A stretch of DNA of 64,000 nucleotides from G963663365 sp963663365 (GTDB taxonomy: Bacteria > Hinthialibacterota > Hinthialibacteria > Hinthialibacterales > G963663365). A program made the position numbers and the translations under genes. Every line of letters starts with the position of its first letter. Position 1 is the first letter of the stretch. The DNA is taken from the NCBI GenBank assembly GCA_963663365.2, contig CAXXIH010000008.1, positions 124,001-188,000 on the forward strand, written 5' to 3'. The notes under the pieces were generated by a model. It ran no database searches. It had not been told where the DNA came from and was given only the letters and a program-made list of their open reading frames with translations. Below, one piece after another: positions 1-9,707 of the stretch.

Positions 1-332
1 GCCACATTGAACTCATTAAACTCGGCCAAAAGACAGGTGTAAATTATTTAACGCAAGAACAGATTATGCTGTATAACTTTTCCGCATCGACACATGGCGC
101 ATCGCCGGTGCGGCATGATCGTGATTACAGACATGCTGCGGCGGATCTGGCAAAAGACTTGGGAATTACTTGCGTGGATATGACCAACCGTCTGGATGCC
201 ATGCCTCAAGTGTTCCTCGATCAATGCCATTTCAGTCCGGTAGGCCACGCAGCCGTAGCGGAGGCGCTGGCCGAAGTAATTCCTTCTCTGCTTGCGCCAG
301 CAATTCAAAATCCATCGACAGAGAGTCAATAA
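1..332 (+). CDS. SGNH/GDSL-type hydrolase, C-terminal part (cut by window edge)
   Basis: The reading frame is open from the left edge (first full codon at base 3) to a stop at 330-332, so only the C-terminal ~109 residues are visible. Near the end lies DQCHFSPVGHAAVAEALAEVI, which has the spacing of block V of SGNH hydrolases: the catalytic Asp-x-x-His, then Ser/Pro-x-Gly-His and a helix. Such enzymes hydrolyse ester bonds, often acetyl groups on glycans or lipids; the substrate cannot be read from this fragment. The gene ends 49 bases from the convergent end of the URO-D-like gene. The catalytic Ser and the oxyanion-hole Gly and Asn lie outside the window. Confidence 0.7.
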   Translation, partial: HIELIKLGQKTGVNYLTQEQIMLYNFSASTHGASPVRHDRDYRHAAADLAKDLGITCVDMTNRLDAMPQVFLDQCHFSPVGHAAVAEALAEVIPSLLAPAIQNPSTESQ

Positions 333-381
333 TCATCTGTAGCGGTTATCTTAAATACTGTTCCAAGCAATGACGTCGAAT

Positions 382-1575
382 TTAAATCGTGCAAATAGGA
401 TAGTTACCGTATTCAGCAGCAATTTCGGCAAGGATTGAGATATTCTCAGGCGGAACATGCGGCGCAACCGAACAGGCCGTTGAAAGAATATAGGCGCCAC
501 CGGGCCCCGCAATTCGAATTCTTTCCCGGGCGGCAGCGGCGACATCATCTTGGGATCCAAACAGAAGCGTATTTACAGGATCTAGATTTCCTTTAATAAA
601 TACGCGTTTCCCAAGCCTCCGCACCGCATCGGCAATATCCACATTGCCCAAAGGTGGTGGATCGAACGTATCGATACCATCTACACCACTACGTTCCATC
701 GCCTCCAGACGATCCCCTATCGAACCACACGTATGCACATAAACCGGAAGATTCTTTTTCTCTTTGACGCCTTCAACAAGACGGCGATTGTAAGGAAGCA
801 CAAACTCTTCATACATAACAGATGAAATGAATCCTGCACCGGAAAAGGCATCTGAGATTAAAAGTGCATCAATATCGCAAGATGTCTGCAATACACCGAG
901 TTCGATAGCGCCTTCAGTTAACCTCGCCAAGATTGAATGCGCTTTCGATGGATCCTCCACAAGCGCCATCATTCCATTTTCAAAACCGAAGAATTCCATG
1001 AATTGAGAAAACGCTGAAAATACTTCGCCATGAACAGCCAACCGGTCTCCGGTCAGTCTTCTCGTTGCACGTAGTGGACTCAGAACATAATCCGGAAAGA
1101 AATCTCCCGGATCGGCGGCATCCGTTTGAAAAGCCCATCGATAGGGATAGGTTATGCCTCCTAGATTATGGGGATCGATATACCATAAACGCTCGGCCTC
1201 CACAGTCCGGAAATCAGGCAGCTGACGTTCGGTTTGGGAATCGATGAAATAATGAACATTATCGTCCGGCGGGACTTTGGAAAGACCGCCGGAACGCCAA
1301 TAAACCCACCGTTCGCGATCGCTTTCTTCCACATGATCAACCAGATTGCGCCAATCAGGAAATCGGCCTAGCAGATTGACCAACACACCATCAAAACTAT
1401 AGCGGTCGGCGAGTTGCACGAGCGCTTTTGCGTAAATTTCGCTGTCATGCCAGATATCAACGGCATCGAATTCGGTATGCAAAAAGTAGTGGCCCAGAGC
1501 CAGCTGACACATTACCGGAACACGATCCGGTTCTCCTTTTGAAGTTGCGGTATTGATCCGTTCTCGTCCGTTCAT
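382..1575 (-). CDS. Uroporphyrinogen decarboxylase-family protein, MtaA/methyltransferase-like
   Basis: A 397-residue protein with the URO-D TIM-barrel layout. It carries His-x-Cys (H281, C283, in VYVHTCGSIGD) and a later Cys (C368, in STACSVAPHVPPEN). In corrinoid methyltransferases of this superfamily (MtaA/MtbA/CmuA type) such residues bind the zinc that activates a thiol. It is therefore more likely a methyltransferase-like member than the haem enzyme UroD, and no haem genes are nearby. The frame extends upstream to an ATG at 1665, but the ATG at 1575 has a GAGGT ribosome site seven bases ahead and gives the usual family N-terminus (MNGRERI). The substrate is unknown and no corrinoid-protein gene is visible next to it. 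Confidence 0.75.
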   Translation of the reverse strand: MNGRERINTATSKGEPDRVPVMCQLALGHYFLHTEFDAVDIWHDSEIYAKALVQLADRYSFDGVLVNLLGRFPDWRNLVDHVEESDRERWVYWRSGGLSKVPPDDNVHYFIDSQTERQLPDFRTVEAERLWYIDPHNLGGITYPYRWAFQTDAADPGDFFPDYVLSPLRATRRLTGDRLAVHGEVFSAFSQFMEFFGFENGMMALVEDPSKAHSILARLTEGAIELGVLQTSCDIDALLISDAFSGAGFISSVMYEEFVLPYNRRLVEGVKEKKNLPVYVHTCGSIGDRLEAMERSGVDGIDTFDPPPLGNVDIADAVRRLGKRVFIKGNLDPVNTLLFGSQDDVAAAARERIRIAGPGGAYILSTACSVAPHVPPENISILAEIAAEYGNYPICTI

Positions 1576-1745
1576 CAACACGACCTCATGGTAAAACACA
1601 GTGTAAGCTTTCCTATGAATCGGGCAACGACATTCAACGCTGCGCGTCAATACAGAGATACTCATGAATGGTTGCGGACTTTAACCTACGCTACTCCATA
1701 TACCGCGAATCGGTTCCGATTCCATAATTATTGAGGAAGTCGACC

Positions 1746-2738
1746 ATGCTATTGCCCCCACGAGCGCGATACGCGCAACTGCCAACTCCAATCGAATCCT
1801 TGCCGAAAATATCCGAAGAGCTGGGAGTCGATTTGCGTGTTAAACGCGATGATCTGACCGGTTCATGGCTGACAGGAAACAAAGTCAGGAAGTTGGAATA
1901 CCTGCTTCCCTACGCAAAAAACGAGGGATGCAATGCAGTCATCACGATAGGCGCGGTCAATTCGAATCATTGCCGGGCGACCGCGATTCTAGCCGCCCGC
2001 GAAGGTTTGCAGTGCCATCTCATTTTGAGGGGGGAAAAACCGGCCTATCCGCAGGGGAATTACCTGTTGGACCGCATGGCCGGGGTTCGCACCACATTCG
2101 TCAACGGCCCAAATCCCCAACAAGAGGTCGACGAGGCCATCCATGAAGCCAAAGCACGCTTTGCCAGGGAAGGTTCGAAGGCCTATCTCATCCCTGTTGG
2201 CGGTTCAAATGAAATCGGTTCCGTGGGGTATATCGAAGCCGTCGAAGAAATCAAACGCGACGCAGAAAATACCGGCTGGATGCCGGATACGATTGTGGTG
2301 GCGGTTGGATCAAGTGGAACATTTGCAGGGCTCTGCTTGGGATGTTGGATTCATGCTCCCCAAGTCAAAGTCTTTGGCATCAATATTTGCAACACCGCTC
2401 AAGAATGCACAGATCGGGCCTATGAAGACTGCCGGTTAGCCAATGAGCGGTTTGGATTAGGGCTGGATTTCGACCGGAACTCTATCTTTTGCCAAGACGG
2501 CTATGTGGGTGAAGGCTACGCCAAAACCACCGACGAACAGCTTCAATACTATGGAGAAGTCGCTCGAAAAGAAGCTCTCATTTTGGATCCCGTTTACACA
2601 GGCAAAGCATTTTGGGGCATGGTGCAGGAAATTAAGAAAGGCAATCTCGCACCCAATTCCAAAATACTATTTATCCATACCGGCGGCGTATTCGGTCTTG
2701 AAGCATACGGTCCAAGGTTTGAAACATTACTGCCCTGA
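1746..2738 (+). CDS. D-cysteine desulfhydrase / ACC deaminase family PLP enzyme
   Basis: A 330-residue fold-type II PLP enzyme. The PLP lysine is K46 in the family motif GNKVRKLEYLL, followed by the substrate-loop segment GAVNSNHCRATA and a glycine-rich phosphate-binding stretch (VGSSGTFAGL). Family members break D-cysteine into pyruvate, ammonia and sulphide, or deaminate 1-aminocyclopropane-1-carboxylate; sequence alone does not separate these, and D-cysteine desulfhydrase is the commoner case. An in-frame TTG at 1731 is less likely than the ATG at 1746, which has GAGGAAG six bases upstream. The gene is divergent from the URO-D-like gene, and its last 12 bases overlap the convergent heparinase-like gene. 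Confidence 0.8.
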   Translation: MLLPPRARYAQLPTPIESLPKISEELGVDLRVKRDDLTGSWLTGNKVRKLEYLLPYAKNEGCNAVITIGAVNSNHCRATAILAAREGLQCHLILRGEKPAYPQGNYLLDRMAGVRTTFVNGPNPQQEVDEAIHEAKARFAREGSKAYLIPVGGSNEIGSVGYIEAVEEIKRDAENTGWMPDTIVVAVGSSGTFAGLCLGCWIHAPQVKVFGINICNTAQECTDRAYEDCRLANERFGLGLDFDRNSIFCQDGYVGEGYAKTTDEQLQYYGEVARKEALILDPVYTGKAFWGMVQEIKKGNLAPNSKILFIHTGGVFGLEAYGPRFETLLP

Positions 2739-5700
2739 TGGATTCTGCCACAAGAGAACGCTTTCCTGCGATTCTCCATCTGAAGACTGATGACGTACGA
2801 TTAACGGTTCGGACGATTCAATAGCGCCTTGTTTAAAGAAGGCCTCAAATCCCTCCCATTGCAGAGCCGATTCCCGAATCTTTCCATCGGATTCGGTTTT
2901 TCGGATTGTTACAACGCCATCATTGTATGAAACATCAATTGGTGGCATATCGCCAGTAACAGGTGAAAGCACGGCGAGGACTTTATTGATGCCCATCTTA
3001 AGCGAGATCGCGGCCAAGCGATGGTTTTCAAAATCGGCATGGGGCTGTTCTTCTTGTTTGATCTGTAGTTCTTCCGGAAAAGCAAATACAGTTCGAAGAT
3101 TCACACCCTCTTTTCCCGGCGCGTCCATAACCTTTGCTTGGGGAGTGCTAAAATTTTCTGTAAACGCATGGAGCAGCCAAGAAGGCTGAACCTTGGGCGA
3201 ATAAACATAATCGAACACGACCAAATACTCGTCATCAATCAGTACCAATCCCCGCGACCATAGAGAGTCACGCGTTGAAGATGAAAGATTTGCCAAGAGA
3301 GCGGAATTTTGGTTCTGCGTAGCAAAGGCGGCGAGTGCTCCCCGGCGTTCCTCATACCCCATATGGGTAAGAACCCAACCGTTCTCTCGATTGCCGAACC
3401 TTACGGCGTTATGAGAAACGGTTGAGCCAAGGACATTTTGGCGTTGGTCATCGTTCGTATCCGCACCCGCATCCAGGGTAATAGGCTCATTATGCCAAAT
3501 CAGCGAAAAAGTTCCTTCATCATGGTCATAGCCAAGGCTGTCTTGACCAGCCTTACAATAGACAACTGTTTCTCTTTCAGTGCCCGGACGATGCCTAAAA
3601 ATCGCGCCGTTTCCATAGAAAGTCCTGCTTCCCAAGGCCGGCTCCCGGGCTTTTAAGTCAGGATCGGCAAAGAGCAGAGCGGCCACCGGATCGCCGGGAA
3701 TAAAATCCTGAGTTTGGCCTTGTTTCCAAATCCATTGCAATTCGGCCGCAAAATCCGGATCCGAATCCGCGTAGCCGGCGGCGGCGATGCCCAAAACCTG
3801 TAGGCCATCGTTATTCCAGCGCGTGTAGCCGATTCCCGGAATTCCCGGACATAATTTACCCGGTGTACACGGAGCATAAATATCCCTCAAATAAACAAGC
3901 ATTTTCCGCAGGTTTGGCTCAAGGAAGAGATTCCAGCGTGCCTCATCGGTCAACATCGAGACGCTTAGCCAATTGGTAAGAATTTCGCCAATTGCCCAAG
4001 GTGCTTCCGGAAAACCGCCATCATTATAAACACCATCATCCAGACTCAACCGGATCTGCCGGTACGCATGATCGGCCATTTTCTTAGCATCGGGGTGGCT
4101 GGGAAATGTAAAAGCGAATGAAGCCAATCCCGCACACCGGGCACTGTTGGCCCACTCAGGGATTGTCTGAAGAGATTGCAATCCCTCACTCCGGTGCGGA
4201 AAAATATCGCTATCCATAAGCCAATATGCCGAAAATGCCAGTTGCGCACGTATCGAAGCGGCTTGAGTAGCGCTGTCCGGAATCAATCCGGCAACAAGGG
4301 AGTATGCTCTACAGAACCGGAAGAGTTTGATTCCCTGGGAATGAATATCCAATGCTGTGGGAAATTCGGGACCATATAAAAGAGTATCATCAACCGTCCG
4401 CTGCAAATCCACATTAAGTTCATCCAATAGATTCAGCGCACCAGTAGTGTCTTTTGCCAAGGCAGCCACAAGAGCCCTGCACTCAAGACGTTGAGTTTGT
4501 TCTTGATCTACGCGGCCCGGACGTGATTCTGTCTCATTGTTCTTTTCGAGAATTTTTTCCCATAAAGCCTTACCGAATTCTGTTTGGATTTTCCGATTGA
4601 TAGATTCAAGTTGTTGGGTATCGGCCAGTGGGTGTGTCCGCCCTTGTTCGCCACCATCATCCCATAAAAAAGTTTCACGCAGGATTTCATCCAATGTGAA
4701 GAATGCGTCCTGTGTAGCAAAAACCTGCGCAGCCAGTTCAAGATTGTTGGCTTTATTCAACTTTATTAATTCTTTGGGCGCCGTATCGGCATCAAGCCCA
4801 TGCCGTTCAGGCCAAGCGGCTATATTCGGATAGACCGCTCTCCAGTCGGCCTTATCGGAAAGAGACAACGAACCGAAAATCCAGCGCCGATGCTGAAAGT
4901 CCAAAGGACAAGCGGCCACCAAATCAGCAGTCGGTTCCACCATCTCCATGATATACATAGGCCGCCCCGACCACGTGCTGCCATCCTTGCGGGAGATGAC
5001 AAAAACATCCGAATAGCCGGGGGTATTCCGGTATAAACCAACCCAGCGCGGATTTTCATTATTTAGGTTATACCCCTGGAGTTCGGCTAGAACCTGGGTC
5101 TCTACATAGTCGATATCACGAGTCACTCCGAAAATATGCCGGCTACGATTATGGGAAATGAGTTTGTTGGGAATCAGCAGGTGCTCAAATGATAGATAAA
5201 ACATCCCCCGGAAAGATTCTCCGTCGCAGAACTCATCGACTACGGCCGATGGGCTCCCGGCGGTAAAGGTCCATCGCTGGCGATAAACAGTCCCCATAGC
5301 CATTCGATAGGTTATTTCGTAGATAATCCGAAGCGGCCCGCTCTCGATCAGTTTGCCTTCATAACCGGAGCACACTTCAACGCTGCCAAAATGACTGCCT
5401 CCACGTGTTACACGGTCCGGTCCCACAAAATGAACAACAGGCCCTTCAACCATGCGCAAAGGCTTGGGAGGATCGAAATCCTTTTTGCCATGGCGTAACT
5501 GCATTTCAAAGCCTTTTCGCTTCTCCATGAGCGGGCGAATACTCACGACATCCTCTTTCACCTGGGTGAAAAGAGGTGTGGGAACGGCTTCGATGTTTTC
5601 GAAAACTCCAACACGCAGGGTTTTCTCTTCATGTGGCTCCAGATCAAGTTGAATAAGCAGTTGGGGGGGGCTTAAGGATTCACCGGATGATGCTGCAGAG

Positions 5701-5966
5701 GAAATGAACTGGTGAAGCAAAGGATGACCTTGTTCATCGAGAACAGCGATCTTTTGCTGTTCATCTTCATTAAATACACGCAAGAGATCGACAGCAATAG
5801 TCTCTTTTTTCCAACTTCGCCCAAGGGGCTCGTTTACTGTTATTATTGGATAGCCATTTTCGATGTGGGTCCGGACTTGTGAATAAGCAGAAACCGTGCA
5901 ACACACGGCAACAACAAAAATTGACAAACAAGACAGAATACTATAGAAAAATGCAGACTTACGCAT
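2727..5966 (-). CDS. Large secreted heparinase II/III-like polysaccharide lyase candidate
   Basis: A 1079-residue protein with a Sec signal peptide (MRK followed by a hydrophobic stretch and an Ala-Tyr-Ser-Gln cleavage region around residue 28). The N-terminal ~400 residues look like beta-sandwich modules I cannot name. A helical middle, rich in Trp and His as in the alpha/alpha toroid of heparinase-type lyases, precedes a C-terminal beta domain with the heparinase II/III pattern: GNGAIFRHRPG, then YDHDEGTFSLIWHNEP and DAGADTNDDQR. The likely role is elimination cleavage of uronic-acid polysaccharides in the periplasm or outside the cell; the substrate is not defined. The ATG at 5966 is preferred because GGAG lies five bases upstream; an upstream in-frame start would add nine residues before the signal peptide. 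Confidence 0.7.
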   Translation of the reverse strand: MRKSAFFYSILSCLSIFVVAVCCTVSAYSQVRTHIENGYPIITVNEPLGRSWKKETIAVDLLRVFNEDEQQKIAVLDEQGHPLLHQFISSAASSGESLSPPQLLIQLDLEPHEEKTLRVGVFENIEAVPTPLFTQVKEDVVSIRPLMEKRKGFEMQLRHGKKDFDPPKPLRMVEGPVVHFVGPDRVTRGGSHFGSVEVCSGYEGKLIESGPLRIIYEITYRMAMGTVYRQRWTFTAGSPSAVVDEFCDGESFRGMFYLSFEHLLIPNKLISHNRSRHIFGVTRDIDYVETQVLAELQGYNLNNENPRWVGLYRNTPGYSDVFVISRKDGSTWSGRPMYIMEMVEPTADLVAACPLDFQHRRWIFGSLSLSDKADWRAVYPNIAAWPERHGLDADTAPKELIKLNKANNLELAAQVFATQDAFFTLDEILRETFLWDDGGEQGRTHPLADTQQLESINRKIQTEFGKALWEKILEKNNETESRPGRVDQEQTQRLECRALVAALAKDTTGALNLLDELNVDLQRTVDDTLLYGPEFPTALDIHSQGIKLFRFCRAYSLVAGLIPDSATQAASIRAQLAFSAYWLMDSDIFPHRSEGLQSLQTIPEWANSARCAGLASFAFTFPSHPDAKKMADHAYRQIRLSLDDGVYNDGGFPEAPWAIGEILTNWLSVSMLTDEARWNLFLEPNLRKMLVYLRDIYAPCTPGKLCPGIPGIGYTRWNNDGLQVLGIAAAGYADSDPDFAAELQWIWKQGQTQDFIPGDPVAALLFADPDLKAREPALGSRTFYGNGAIFRHRPGTERETVVYCKAGQDSLGYDHDEGTFSLIWHNEPITLDAGADTNDDQRQNVLGSTVSHNAVRFGNRENGWVLTHMGYEERRGALAAFATQNQNSALLANLSSSTRDSLWSRGLVLIDDEYLVVFDYVYSPKVQPSWLLHAFTENFSTPQAKVMDAPGKEGVNLRTVFAFPEELQIKQEEQPHADFENHRLAAISLKMGINKVLAVLSPVTGDMPPIDVSYNDGVVTIRKTESDGKIRESALQWEGFEAFFKQGAIESSEPLIVRHQSSDGESQESVLLWQNPSGQ

Positions 5967-6073
5967 TAGAACTCCGTACGGCAATGTGCACAACTCATGC
6001 AGAAAAAGAAAGTTAAACAGCGATTAGGAATATAGCCCAGGAGCTCTCGGGTGGCCACATTTGCTATAACCGG

Positions 6074-7477
6074 CTACCAACCATACCGTTCCGGCCCCCA
6101 CGATTTAGTAACAAGCTCCTGCTTGGCAAAAACCAGCGAACGATTAGGAACATCATCATTAAGAATGACTCCGGCGCCGATCACGCTATATGGGCCGACT
6201 TTCACTCCCGGCATCAGGATGGCATTGACGCCTGTACGGACATAATCACCCAAGTAAGCGGCATTAGCGCCGTAATTCGGTACTTCGCGGCGGCCTTTGG
6301 TACGGTGAGTCGTCTTAAGATCATCGAATCTTAAATTGCCGCAAACCGTTGCCGCCCCGAGATCCGCGCCACGCCCCAGGACTCCCCAGTATTCACCATA
6401 ATGATACGAATACGCACCATCCATGAGGACGCCGTCGAATTCCGCACCGTGACCGACAATGCAATGCTTGCCGATCATCGTGCCCGCACCGATTTGACAA
6501 TACTGATGCACTTTAGCTCCCGCGCCGATTGTCGCGGCGCCGCAGACAATTGCGCCATCGATAAGTTGCGCGCCGGCTCCAATCCAGACCGTTCCTTTGA
6601 TCTTCACATCACGGGTTAAGACTGCGCCTTCCTCTGCTATTAGATAGCCTTCCCGCTCAAGATCGGACGGTACGGATGCCTTAGGATGAATTTGGTCTTT
6701 CTTAATCCTCCGGACTTGATCCCGCAACCAGAGATCGGTGGCTTCCAAGATATGCCACGGTTTATCCAAATCCAAAACGAGGCCTTCCGCAACAACACCT
6801 TTGACTTCGCCGCCCGCCCGCAAATGCAGATTTAGGGCATCCAGCATTTCACGTTCTTGGACAGGCATTACGCCGACTTCCAACGCAGACATATGTTCGG
6901 GAACACGAGCCACGGTTTCAGCAAAATTGCGGGGCATCGCCATGAGTCCGGCAAAACGGTGGCGGCCTTCACGCGGGTGTCCTAAAACAGAGGTAACCAT
7001 TCCGTCGGCAAGCGATGGGCATAGCCAATCTTGAGGTTCAAGTGTTTCCAACGGGCCGGCTAACAGTGTTGGACTTTGTGGTGCGTTGGCATGACGTTCC
7101 AAAAGTCTCTTTAGATCCTCAGGAGTCCAAAGAGTATCACCATAAACGACAAGGATTTGTTCCGCCGAGGCTGCATTCAGGCCGGCTAACAAAGCGTCAG
7201 CCGTGCCTGTAGGCTTAGATTGGGATGTAAATTTCACCCCAGTCTTCCCACCCAGGATCGCGCGGATTTCACCTTCGAGATGACCAACAACAACAACAAT
7301 TTCCTTTATCCCGGCGGCGATTAACAAATCATACTGCCACTCGCATACCGCCCGATTGGCAACAGGAAGAACTGCTTTGGGTTGAGTATCGCCATAGGGC
7401 CATATTTTCGTGCCGCGTCCTGCAGCCAAGATAACAGCCGTAGTAAGAGATGTTTTATTGCCTTGTCTTGCGGTCAT
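6074..7477 (-). CDS. Sugar-1-phosphate nucleotidyltransferase with left-handed beta-helix (GlmU-like)
   Basis: A 467-residue two-domain protein. The N-terminal Rossmann-like domain carries the pyrophosphorylase signature LAAGRGTK (17-24; the usual last residue is Arg), then PKAVLPVAN, the base-specificity segment GTADAL (91-96) and a metal-binding aspartate (D114 in YGDTLW). From about residue 270 hexapeptide repeats form a left-handed beta-helix (IKGTVWIGAGAQL through VKVGPYSVIGAGVI), as in GlmU and archaeal bifunctional enzymes that acetylate the sugar amine. It probably makes an NDP-sugar for glycan synthesis; whether it acetylates is uncertain. It starts 26 bases after the DegT aminotransferase gene and is probably cotranscribed with it. 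Confidence 0.8.
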   Translation of the reverse strand: MTARQGNKTSLTTAVILAAGRGTKIWPYGDTQPKAVLPVANRAVCEWQYDLLIAAGIKEIVVVVGHLEGEIRAILGGKTGVKFTSQSKPTGTADALLAGLNAASAEQILVVYGDTLWTPEDLKRLLERHANAPQSPTLLAGPLETLEPQDWLCPSLADGMVTSVLGHPREGRHRFAGLMAMPRNFAETVARVPEHMSALEVGVMPVQEREMLDALNLHLRAGGEVKGVVAEGLVLDLDKPWHILEATDLWLRDQVRRIKKDQIHPKASVPSDLEREGYLIAEEGAVLTRDVKIKGTVWIGAGAQLIDGAIVCGAATIGAGAKVHQYCQIGAGTMIGKHCIVGHGAEFDGVLMDGAYSYHYGEYWGVLGRGADLGAATVCGNLRFDDLKTTHRTKGRREVPNYGANAAYLGDYVRTGVNAILMPGVKVGPYSVIGAGVILNDDVPNRSLVFAKQELVTKSWGPERYGW

Positions 7478-7503
7478 AGCGATTCACCCATCTACAGAAG
7501 GAA

Positions 7504-8733
7504 CTAATCGGAAATTTCGGATTGGTATTTTTGAATTTTCTGAATGGCTGAGGCAATATCATCCATATCGGAACGGCCACCCAACAGCATCGATTGATAA
7601 ATCCAAATTGATTCTTCCCGACAAACACGGTCACATTCCGGACAACTTAAATTCTTATAATCAGGAACGTTTTTCCCGCAGGCATAAACCGCGGGGGCTT
7701 CCTCAGCCAAGCGGCTAAAGACAGGAAATGTATAGAGAGGAATGTAGCCTTGGCTGCATTCAACACCTTCGGCATTCAAGGCCTCAAGAAATTGATCGCG
7801 GCTCAATCCGCCAAATTCAGGGCTATTCAGGCGCAAGACCAGCAAGTGATATACATGACGCTCGGTGTTGGAGTATGTTCCCTGAAAAGAAATCCCGGGT
7901 GTGTCTTTCAACAGCGTTTTTAAATACTCGACATTATTCTCGCGGATTTGCATGTATTCTTCGAGGCGATCCATCTGAGCCGAAATAACGGCCGATTGAA
8001 ATGCCGATAAACGGCGGTTTCCAGCCAAATAGTGATGCTCGTACCACTTCCCTCCTTTAACCCGGCCACAGTTTTGATAGCTGAACAGAAGATCGAATAG
8101 ATCATCGTCATTTGTGCAAATCATGCCGCCTTCGCCGCCACAGAGATTCTTTGAGGATTGAAATGACCATGTGCCGGCATTGCCCATTGTGCCAACGATT
8201 TTTCCATCATAGCGAGCCAAATGAGCCTGGGCGGTATCCTCCAAAACCGGGATACCGTGCTTTTGGGCGATCTCGAGAATGGGATTGATATCGGCCGGAT
8301 TCCCCGCAATGTGCACGGGGATAATACACTTTGTATTGGGAGTGATGGCGGCTTCAAGAAGTTCGGGATTCAAGTTATAGGTCTCAGGATCGATATCGAC
8401 AAAAACCGGGACTGCTCCGAGCATAAGCGGTGCGGAAGCCGTGGCCACAAAAGTATACGGGGGAATAATCACCTCATGCCCTGCACGCACCCCGAGTGCC
8501 TGCATAGCAATCACCAAAGCATCGGTCCCGTTCGTGCAGGTAATAGCGTGTTTCGCACCAACCGCACTTGCGAATTTCTTTTCAAATTCCGCTGTTACCG
8601 GCGAGCCAATTCCCCATTCGCCACATTCGAAGACTCCGCGGACGGATTCCAGTTCGGGTTCTCCCCACACAGGCCATACCGGCCAATCTTTCGTACGAAC
8701 CGGGCTACCCCCGGCTAAAGCCAAATTTGCCAT
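7504..8733 (-). CDS. DegT/DnrJ/EryC1/StrS family PLP aminotransferase
   Basis: A 409-residue sugar-aminotransferase-type protein. It shows the N-terminal GGxPVR motif, D166 in VLEDTAQAH (contacts the PLP ring nitrogen), and the Schiff-base lysine K195 in SFQSSKNLCGGEGG. Members transfer an amino group to keto sugars or to keto-cyclitols such as scyllo-inosose; the CTNGTDAL and AGNPADI segments fit the wider family. The acceptor cannot be read. The start ATG has GAGG eight bases upstream. It is followed on the same strand by the sugar nucleotidyltransferase, so the pair may make an aminated nucleotide-linked sugar. The C-terminal region holds several cysteines (YACGKN, LSCPECDRVC), unusual for the family and possibly a small metal-binding site. 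Confidence 0.82.
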   Translation of the reverse strand: MANLALAGGSPVRTKDWPVWPVWGEPELESVRGVFECGEWGIGSPVTAEFEKKFASAVGAKHAITCTNGTDALVIAMQALGVRAGHEVIIPPYTFVATASAPLMLGAVPVFVDIDPETYNLNPELLEAAITPNTKCIIPVHIAGNPADINPILEIAQKHGIPVLEDTAQAHLARYDGKIVGTMGNAGTWSFQSSKNLCGGEGGMICTNDDDLFDLLFSYQNCGRVKGGKWYEHHYLAGNRRLSAFQSAVISAQMDRLEEYMQIRENNVEYLKTLLKDTPGISFQGTYSNTERHVYHLLVLRLNSPEFGGLSRDQFLEALNAEGVECSQGYIPLYTFPVFSRLAEEAPAVYACGKNVPDYKNLSCPECDRVCREESIWIYQSMLLGGRSDMDDIASAIQKIQKYQSEISD

Positions 8734-8839
8734 TATTAATCCTCATTTATCGGAAATATCCTGAAAGATTCGCGATAGGTTAGCACACCAATCCTTCAAA
8801 TATGAACCAAACCCGGTGGCAGACTTCGTATCAGCGTGC

Positions 8840-9685
8840 TTATTCCTTGACAGCCCCTGCGGTCAAGCCGGAAACGATCTGTCTGGAAAACAGCGCATAA
8901 AGCGCGAACATCGGCAAAACAATCATACTCAACGCCGCGATGAGCAAGTGATAATCGGTGTTGCGCTCTCCAAAGAAGCTTTGCAGCCCGAGTGTAAGCG
9001 GTTGGATTTCAGGCTCACGAATGAAAAGCACGGCCACAAGAAATTCATTCCAAGCCGAAAGCGCAGTAAAAATGCCAATCGTCGCTAACGCAGGGCGGCT
9101 TAAAGGCAGGATAATCCAGAAGAAAACACCCAGCGGTCCACAACCGTCAATCGTTGCGCTTTCATCCAGGCTGGTAGGCAATCCAACCATAAAGGCGCGC
9201 AACACATAAATTGCCAAAGGCATACCCAGGCCTGAATAAATCAGAATTAACGCCAGACGGGAATCGTTGAGATATCCTCCTAAATACGGCACAACCCGAA
9301 ACTGTTCATAAAGCGGGATCAAGTACGCCTCTATCGGCATAATCAATCCCAAGAGTAGAAGAATATAAAGCCGGTCACGTCCGGGAAAAACAAGCCGGGA
9401 AAGACCATAAGCGGCGAAACTGGCAGCGCCCAATGTAGCCGCCAGTGTTCCACCTGTCACAATCACGCTATTCATTGCCGTCTTGCCGATCCCGGCCCGG
9501 CTCCAAGCTTCTGTAAAGTTGCCCAAGGTCCACTGCGAGGGCAACGCCCAAGGATGTTCAATAATTTCAATCGAGGTGGGCTTAAATGCGGATATGACCA
9601 TCCAAACCATAGGGAAAAACATCACTATGGATATCGCAATTAAAGCGGCATAAAGGAAGAATGTGACAAAATGCTTTTGTTTCAC
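8840..9685 (-). CDS. ABC sugar transporter permease, MalG-type (CUT1)
   Basis: A 281-residue inner-membrane protein with about six hydrophobic helices. It has the conserved EAA loop (LDESATIDGCGPLGVFFWIILPLSRPAL) that docks on the ATPase. Together with the upstream MalF-type permease and the lipoprotein it forms the membrane part of an importer for oligosaccharides or polyols. It starts 22 bases after the other permease gene. No ATP-binding subunit gene is present in the window, so the transporter probably uses a shared ATPase encoded elsewhere, as MsmX/UgpC-type proteins do in several bacteria. The substrate is unknown. Confidence 0.88.
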   Translation of the reverse strand: MKQKHFVTFFLYAALIAISIVMFFPMVWMVISAFKPTSIEIIEHPWALPSQWTLGNFTEAWSRAGIGKTAMNSVIVTGGTLAATLGAASFAAYGLSRLVFPGRDRLYILLLLGLIMPIEAYLIPLYEQFRVVPYLGGYLNDSRLALILIYSGLGMPLAIYVLRAFMVGLPTSLDESATIDGCGPLGVFFWIILPLSRPALATIGIFTALSAWNEFLVAVLFIREPEIQPLTLGLQSFFGERNTDYHLLIAALSMIVLPMFALYALFSRQIVSGLTAGAVKE

Positions 9686-9707
9686 AATTACGTTGGCCTT
9701 ATTCCTC

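Noticed and set aside
2727..2738. 12-base overlap of two convergent gene ends, considered as a regulatory antisense feature
   Set aside because: Such short tail overlaps are common in compact genomes and no structure is visible.
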